Positions 32,724 to 36,630 of a stretch of 36,630 nucleotides of DNA are shown here, one piece after another. The stretch's first letter is position 1. Every line of letters begins with the position of its first letter. Under the pieces are notes generated by a model. The model was not told the origin of the DNA and made no database searches. It saw only the letters and a list, made by a program, of their open reading frames with translations. Source of the stretch: JAGNNV01 sp031392925 (lineage in GTDB: Bacteria > Acidobacteriota > Vicinamibacteria > Fen-336 > JAGNNV01); the NCBI GenBank assembly GCA_031392925.1, contig JANMVV010000452.1, positions 1 through 36,630 of the forward strand, read 5' to 3'. Made by a program: the position numbers and the translations under genes.

Positions 32724-32833
32724 GCGGCCCTCCCGACTCAGGGCTGAAGCTTAGACCGCTTCACGCCGCCTCGCCCGCTCGCGGTAGCCGAACCAAGAAA
32801 GGCCGAGTGTCTCGGGTGGGCACGGCATCTGGC

Positions 32834-33112
32834 TCACTGCGCTGCGATCTCAAAGACTAGCGTCTTCACGCTGAGCAACTGCCCAGGATCGCCCCCGGAA
32901 CGCTCCACGGCCGCGACGACGCCGACCGCGAAAGCGAACGCCTCAGCGTCGCGGAGCTTCGCGGCACGAAGCCACGGAGGAACCTCGCCGACTCCAGCCG
33001 GTAGGGATACCTTGATCGCGCCTTCGTGGCTCAGCCACAGGTGGAACCCAAGGCGACGAGCGCGGACCACGGTCTCTATCGGCGTCTCGGTCGTCGGCGT
33101 CTGCCCGATCAC
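32834..33112 (-). CDS. Small TubC-N-like protein
   Basis: The protein has 92 aa. It contains ETVVRARRLGFHLWLSHEGAIKVSLPAG followed by PPWLRAAKLRDAEAFAFA, resembling the N-terminal TubC docking-like fold (ARGxxLWxxxxxLxxxxP...) often found as a small protein beside RepA-like ATPases in elements. The start is GTG 33112, overlapping the ATPase stop as GTGA, so the two are coupled. Function unknown. Confidence 0.6.
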   Translation of the reverse strand: MIGQTPTTETPIETVVRARRLGFHLWLSHEGAIKVSLPAGVGEVPPWLRAAKLRDAEAFAFAVGVVAAVERSGGDPGQLLSVKTLVFEIAAQ

Positions 33113-34113
33113 AGTTCAAGCCCTTCCGCTCCAGAAGGAATCGAGTAGCGGTAAGGGTCTTTCTTTCCACCCGCTCCGCTCCTGGTCACCTTCCCCGCCT
33201 CGCGCAGGAGGCGAAGGGCTACATGCTTCATCGACTTCCTGCCTTCAACAGACTCGATGAGGTCAACCTCCCGCAACCCGTCGCAGCCCCTGAGCGATTC
33301 GAGCAGGGCATCGGCCAGCCGTGACGCCCCCACGTCGGCTCTCAGGCCCCCGATGGACGTTCGCCCCGTCGCCTTGTCGAGAACGAGCAGGGTCTCCGCC
33401 ATGTCCTCCCCGTAGCGCTGCATCGTGGAGAGGGTCCGGTCCCCGTTCTCGGCTCGCTTGATTCGGAGCAAGCAGTCAACGGTTCCAAAGATCGCGGTCG
33501 AGCCCAGAACCCCATCCGGTGACTCGTCGCTCTTCGGGGAGTGATGCGTCGCCATGACGTGGGCGCCGCTCTTCCGCGCCATGTCGAGCAAGGGCTCCAA
33601 GCCCCGGCTCATCTGAACGTAGTCCGATGCATCGGTCACGCGGATGAGGCGAAACAACCCGTCGATGACGACAAGAACGGGGTCGTGCGTCTCGATGGCG
33701 CGAGCCAGATCCTGCATGAATGTCGGGCCGGGCATGTCCGTGAAGACGAGTACGTCATCAGCCCACGCACCCATCGCCCGAAAGTGCTTCCCGACTTCGG
33801 AGCGCTTCTCCTCAAAGCCGCAGTAGAAGACCGGCCCTTTCAGCGTGTCGTGACCAAGCCAGGGCTCACCCCGCGACACGTCTAGGCACAGTTCCCGAGC
33901 GTTCGTGGACTTGCCAGCCTTCGGCCGCGCCACGAAGAGAGAGAAGCCGCCCGCCTGAAGCCGGCCATCAACCACCCATCGGGTCTCCGGCTCGGGTTCG
34001 GTGAGCAGGGCTTCCATCGTCACGAAGCCCCCGGAGCCGATCCCCGCAACCGCCCGCTCGCGGCGGAGCTCCCCCACGCCAAGAAACTCATCAACCATGC
34101 GCACCCCGTCCAT
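33109..34113 (-). CDS. RepA/RecA-like AAA ATPase (AAA_25 type)
   Basis: The protein has 334 aa. Walker A: FVARPKAGKSTNARELC. Walker B: PVLVVIDGLFRLI. Then VMATHHSPKSDESPDGVLGSTAIFGTVDCLLRI, a typical sensor and arginine-finger region of the plasmid RepA hexameric helicase group. The C-terminal MKHVALRLLREAGKVTRSGAGGKKDPYRYSI looks like a winged helix. It could act as a replicative helicase or regulator of the element. Start ATG 34113 overlaps the preceding stop as TGATG. An in-frame start upstream at 34245 would run through the neighbour and is not used. Confidence 0.82.
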   Translation of the reverse strand: MDGVRMVDEFLGVGELRRERAVAGIGSGGFVTMEALLTEPEPETRWVVDGRLQAGGFSLFVARPKAGKSTNARELCLDVSRGEPWLGHDTLKGPVFYCGFEEKRSEVGKHFRAMGAWADDVLVFTDMPGPTFMQDLARAIETHDPVLVVIDGLFRLIRVTDASDYVQMSRGLEPLLDMARKSGAHVMATHHSPKSDESPDGVLGSTAIFGTVDCLLRIKRAENGDRTLSTMQRYGEDMAETLLVLDKATGRTSIGGLRADVGASRLADALLESLRGCDGLREVDLIESVEGRKSMKHVALRLLREAGKVTRSGAGGKKDPYRYSIPSGAEGLEL

Positions 34114-34502
34114 CACGCGGCCCTCTCTTCGGAGTGAATCCGCGTGGCTTCGCGTATGAGTTCGTTCAGCAGTCGAGCCAGCCTCGCACGGTCGAGAGGC
34201 TCGCGGCCGTACAGCAGGCCCGAGAGGTTCAACCCGAAGGCCCATACGATCCGATAGACGCTCTCAGGAAGAAAGACGCCCGTGGTCTGTGCGAGCGCTC
34301 GTCGGGCGCGGGTTCCTTTCTCCCCCTGGTCAGTCATGGCGATGCGGAAGAGAGCGAACCGGATTCGCTCCCACTCTGCATCCTGTGGCGCATCGAGCGG
34401 CTCGGTCAGGTAGGCGTAGACTTCATCCGTCAAGTGTGGCCTGCCCGGCTCTCTCGATACGCCCACGGTTCCCGCCGTGGGCTTCGTCGTTTCATGCGGC
34501 AT
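34113..34502 (-). CDS. Hypothetical protein of the integrative element
   Basis: The protein has 129 aa and is predicted all-helical (VYAYLTEPLDAPQDAEWERIRFALFRIAM; LARLLNELIREATRIHSEERAA). It matches no family that I recognise. Start ATG 34502 overlaps the HTH gene by 11 bp and its stop overlaps the ATPase start (TGATG), so it is made with them and may be a partner of the ATPase. Confidence 0.65.
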   Translation of the reverse strand: MPHETTKPTAGTVGVSREPGRPHLTDEVYAYLTEPLDAPQDAEWERIRFALFRIAMTDQGEKGTRARRALAQTTGVFLPESVYRIVWAFGLNLSGLLYGREPLDRARLARLLNELIREATRIHSEERAA

Positions 34503-34929
34503 TGTTCGCGCCCTTCACCCGAACGGCCCACGTGCAGCCGTGTTCCTCGTTCGTGCAGGTGTACACGCCGTCCTGAGAATGGAGCTTGCCCCAGCACAGA
34601 CCGCAGCTGGTCGGCACCATGGTGATAGTGAGGGGCTCCAGCTTGTCGCCGCTCCCGGCCATCCCCTGGACCACGGCCGGCCGCGGCTCAACGTCGGTCT
34701 TGGGAGTCGGCCGATTCGGGGGCGCATCCCGGCGCGTGTCGGCCTCCGCGGTGTTGGCGACCTTGTTGCGTTCGAGCCACTCGGCCACGTCTCGCGGGTC
34801 GTAGAGAACCCTTCGGCCGATCTTCACGTATCGCGGCCCCCGGCCAGTCGTCCGCAGCTTCTCGAACGTCCGCGGGCTCATGGTCGTAAGCCTCGCGGTC
34901 CCCTCTTGCGTCAGCATTCCTTCGCTCAT
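34492..34929 (-). CDS. AlpA/excisionase-like HTH protein with C-terminal zinc-ribbon-like tail
   Basis: The protein has 145 aa. An N-terminal MerR/HTH_17 (excisionase) domain reads LTQEGTARLTTMSPRTFEKLRTTGRGPRYVKIGRRVLYDPRDVAEWLER (about 6-55). A low-complexity linker follows. The C-terminus has SCGLCWGKL and YTCTNEEHGC, a CX2C...CX6C pattern like a zinc ribbon. Start ATG 34929 is chosen for AGGAGA 7 nt upstream; an ATG-less extension to 34971 is not needed. Such proteins control excision direction or transcription of the element. Confidence 0.75.
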   Translation of the reverse strand: MSEGMLTQEGTARLTTMSPRTFEKLRTTGRGPRYVKIGRRVLYDPRDVAEWLERNKVANTAEADTRRDAPPNRPTPKTDVEPRPAVVQGMAGSGDKLEPLTITMVPTSCGLCWGKLHSQDGVYTCTNEEHGCTWAVRVKGANNAA

Positions 34930-35045
34930 TCGTCGTCTCCTGTTCGGCCCTGTGTCGCCCGGTGCGATCACTTCGCATCGGGTCGGGCTCAGGCAGAGCT
35001 TGCTGAGCGAGTTGGAACGTTATCGGATTCGTTCCAAACGGCTCC

Positions 35046-35792
35046 TCAAGATTTCTTCTCCGACAGGTACTTGCGGATGGTGTCCAAGCCCAGGTCCTGT
35101 GCCTCTGGGCAGTTCTCCTGAATCCACTTCGCCGACGCGGTGTTGCTTCGCCGCTCCCCGTCTGAGGTCTTGGGGAGAAGGTCCCGCCAACCCACCACCA
35201 TGTTGGACACCCTGCCGGGCTTCCCCCGCCTCCCCTTGAACCTGCGCCCCAGGCGCGCATCGTCGCCGAGTTCGGCTTCAACGTGCTTCCCCGTGAGGTA
35301 GGCGTGGAGGCGCTCGACTTCCCGCTCTCCGCTCGCGTGCTCGGTCAGGAACCGCCACTCAATCCGAGCGGCCCAGGACTCCGCGCTGTAGGTCTCGAAT
35401 CGTTCCATGACGCGCATGAGGCGATTCTCTCGACAGTCGAAGGCGATGACAGGAGCCTCGCTTCCGGCGCGGTCTGCCGTGAATCTGTACTTCATGAGCG
35501 CCCTACTTCTGGGCATCGTCCGGGCGCCGCGGTCCTTTCTCGCAGGGAGACCCGCGACCTTGAGCACCCACTCGCCCCAGACTCGCATCGAGTCGCCGCT
35601 ACCGGCGACGAGCTCGAACGCGCCACGCGAGAAGAAAGCATGATCTACGCCCTTGGACGCGGTAGGCAAGCCGACGCCCCCGAGCGTGAACACCGGCCCC
35701 GGCCTTCGCGTGTAGTAGCAGGCGACTCCCGTCTCCCACAGCCGGACCGATTCCCGAACGTCAGAGCCCGTCTCGCGCCTCGCCTGAGTCAT
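35046..35792 (-). CDS. Hypothetical protein coupled to the integrase
   Basis: The protein has 248 aa. I recognise no family. The first half has VRLWETGVACYYTRRPGPVFTLGGVG and FSRGAFELVAGSGDSMRVWGEWVLKV; the centre is MRVMERFETYSAESWAARIEWRFL; the C-terminus is basic (GRRFKGRRGKPGRVSN) then helical with SAKWIQENCPEAQDLGLDTIRKYLSEKKS, suggesting DNA binding. ATG 35792 overlaps the integrase stop as ATGA, so it is translated with it. A longer in-frame start inside the integrase (36086) is rejected as it would lie within the integrase. Confidence 0.62.
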   Translation of the reverse strand: MTQARRETGSDVRESVRLWETGVACYYTRRPGPVFTLGGVGLPTASKGVDHAFFSRGAFELVAGSGDSMRVWGEWVLKVAGLPARKDRGARTMPRSRALMKYRFTADRAGSEAPVIAFDCRENRLMRVMERFETYSAESWAARIEWRFLTEHASGEREVERLHAYLTGKHVEAELGDDARLGRRFKGRRGKPGRVSNMVVGWRDLLPKTSDGERRSNTASAKWIQENCPEAQDLGLDTIRKYLSEKKS

Positions 35793-36630
35793 GCTGCCCC
35801 CATCGCAGCTATCCGGGCCGCAGCGTCGCCCGCTCGCTTCTTCTTCAGACGGTCGGCGAGGCTCGCGTAGCGCTTCGTAGTCGCCTCGCTCTTGTGGCCG
35901 AACAGTTCGCCGACTTCGGCCAGCGACGCGCCTCCTCCGATGAGAACCGCGGCCATGCTGTGGCGTAGGTCGTGGAGTCGGATTCGATCTAGGCCAGCTT
36001 CGGCCCGATGTCTCGCCCACCAGTGCATGACGGTGGAGATATCCACGGGGGCCTTGACGGTGAGCCCAGGGAAGACGAAGTGGCATCCCTTGAGACGCGG
36101 TAAGGAGTCGAGCACGGCGACGGCCGCAGCCGGAAGGATGATCGTCTTCTCCCCGCCCTCCTTCGACGTGGGCAGGGTGAGGGTCCCCGTCCGCACCGGC
36201 TTGCTCTTGGGCTTCGCCGATGGCGTCTCATCGACCTGGAGCCACTCCCACCTCGCCTCCCGCAGTTCAGACCCGCGAGCGCCGGTCAACGCCTGCAACC
36301 GGATCAACGCCGTGATGAATGGCGATTCCTTCACGTGACGGTCGAGCAAGCCAAACAGCTTCGGCCACTCGTCATCGGCGAGGCTCTCGTTTCGAGCCCT
36401 CTCCGTGTAGCGCGACACGTTCTCGCACGGATTCGTCCACCTGGATTCCCTTCCCGAAGCGTCCGGCCCGGCCCAGCCCTTCGCGTTCGCAAGCGACCAT
36501 CCTTCCCCGCGGTCGCCCGCAGCGACGTTGAACAGATGGCGCAGCACGGCGAGCCAGCGATTACCGGTGACGCGATGGTCCTTCCGGTTGACGATGGCTT
36601 CGATGTCCTCCTGAGTGATGAGGTCGAGTC
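35789..36630 (-). CDS. Tyrosine recombinase/integrase (5' end beyond window)
   Basis: The visible part has 280 codons and continues past the right edge without a stop: DLITQEDIEAIVNRKDHRVTGNRWLAVLRHLFNVA is the core-binding (SAM-like) domain. The catalytic domain has the first Arg in LTGARGSELREARW, HDLRHSMAAVLI (His and second Arg), LFGHKSEATTKRY (His and nucleophilic Tyr). GTG 36547 in frame is internal and not the true start. About 100 residues at the N-terminus, including any arm-binding domain, lie outside the window. It should catalyse integration at tRNA-Lys. Confidence 0.9.
   Translation of the reverse strand, partial: LDLITQEDIEAIVNRKDHRVTGNRWLAVLRHLFNVAAGDRGEGWSLANAKGWAGPDASGRESRWTNPCENVSRYTERARNESLADDEWPKLFGLLDRHVKESPFITALIRLQALTGARGSELREARWEWLQVDETPSAKPKSKPVRTGTLTLPTSKEGGEKTIILPAAAVAVLDSLPRLKGCHFVFPGLTVKAPVDISTVMHWWARHRAEAGLDRIRLHDLRHSMAAVLIGGGASLAEVGELFGHKSEATTKRYASLADRLKKKRAGDAAARIAAMGAA

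Larger units (their letters stand above)
31734..36630. mobile_element. Small integrative element in tRNA-Lys (right end outside window)
   Basis: From the 3' end of tRNA-Lys to the window edge all genes are on the minus strand and coupled: tyrosine integrase, unknown, HTH/excisionase-like, unknown, RepA-like ATPase, TubC-like, DUF4236. A tRNA 3' end next to a foreign gene set with integrase is the classic signature of integration. The other att copy, a repeat of the tRNA 3' end, must lie beyond 36630 and is not in the window. No capsid, terminase, conjugation or resistance genes are seen. The left boundary is the tRNA; the exact core is not defined. Confidence 0.72.

Noticed and set aside
35793..36086. 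Longer N-terminus of the 248-aa protein starting at 36086
   Set aside because: It lies entirely inside the integrase in another frame and is of antisense-like Arg/Pro-rich composition.
31809..36630. Right attachment site inside the window
   Set aside because: No second copy of the tRNA 3' end (GTTCGAGTCCTCC type) was found up to the window edge.
1..36630. CRISPR array, rRNA genes or complete insertion sequences
   Set aside because: No regularly spaced repeats, rRNA-like sequence or transposase was seen.

Overview
The window is GC-rich, densely coded bacterial chromosome from a Gram-negative (diderm, LPS-bearing) organism. It carries an Lpt lipopolysaccharide-transport permease, a Tol envelope operon and RoxA-like, RluA-like, MiaB, RecN, SSB and ParAB proteins. 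Gene content and style (HupE next to a secreted metallo-beta-lactamase-fold enzyme, fused LptF-LptG, type III PKS with a geranylgeranyl-reductase-like flavoprotein) would fit Acidobacteriota or a nearby phylum, but this is a judgement from gene content, not a placement.

Layout. 0-2.1 kb: HupE/UreJ-type membrane protein and a secreted MBL-fold hydrolase. 2.1-4.75 kb (minus): the remnant of a DUF4159-like gene and one polypeptide that fuses two LptF/LptG permeases. 4.8-7.9 kb: QueD, QueE and acetyl-CoA synthetase. 8.05-8.12 kb: a 28-bp sequence with the full architecture of a chromosomal dif site (XerC/XerD), preceded by an inverted copy of its XerC half that forms a 20-bp hairpin. 8.17-10.4 kb: a YkgJ/FliB-like Cys-cluster protein and a RoxA-like JmjC/cupin oxygenase. 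10.2-17.5 kb (minus): a lipid gene cluster, in transcription order SDR, SPT-like alpha-oxoamine synthase, acetoacetate-decarboxylase-fold protein, diacylglycerol/sphingoid-base kinase family, PlsC, a Tam41-like CDP-DAG synthase (apparently CTG-initiated), CDP-alcohol phosphatidyltransferase, RluA. 17.6-19.6 kb: a large polytopic membrane protein. 19.6-24.4 kb (minus): recN-miaB and parA-parB. 24.5-28.8 kb: tolQ-tolR-tolA-tolB-cpoB without pal. 28.8-31.6 kb: ssb, type III PKS and FAD oxidoreductase. 31.66-31.81 kb: a tRNA-Lys(CTT) gene with its own promoter. 31.8-36.63 kb: a compact integrative element, all genes on the minus strand, with a tyrosine integrase cut by the window edge, an unknown protein, an AlpA/excisionase-like HTH protein with a zinc-ribbon-like tail, an unknown protein, a RepA/RecA-like ATPase, a TubC-N-like small protein and a DUF4236 protein.

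The most interesting items are the dif site with its inverted half-site, the lipid cluster with a bacterial Tam41-like enzyme and SPT-like synthase (a possible route to phosphosphingolipids or another unusual phospholipid), and the small tRNA-Lys-associated element. Several genes have a -10-like hexamer only 6-10 nt before the start codon, suggesting frequent leaderless or near-leaderless transcripts.
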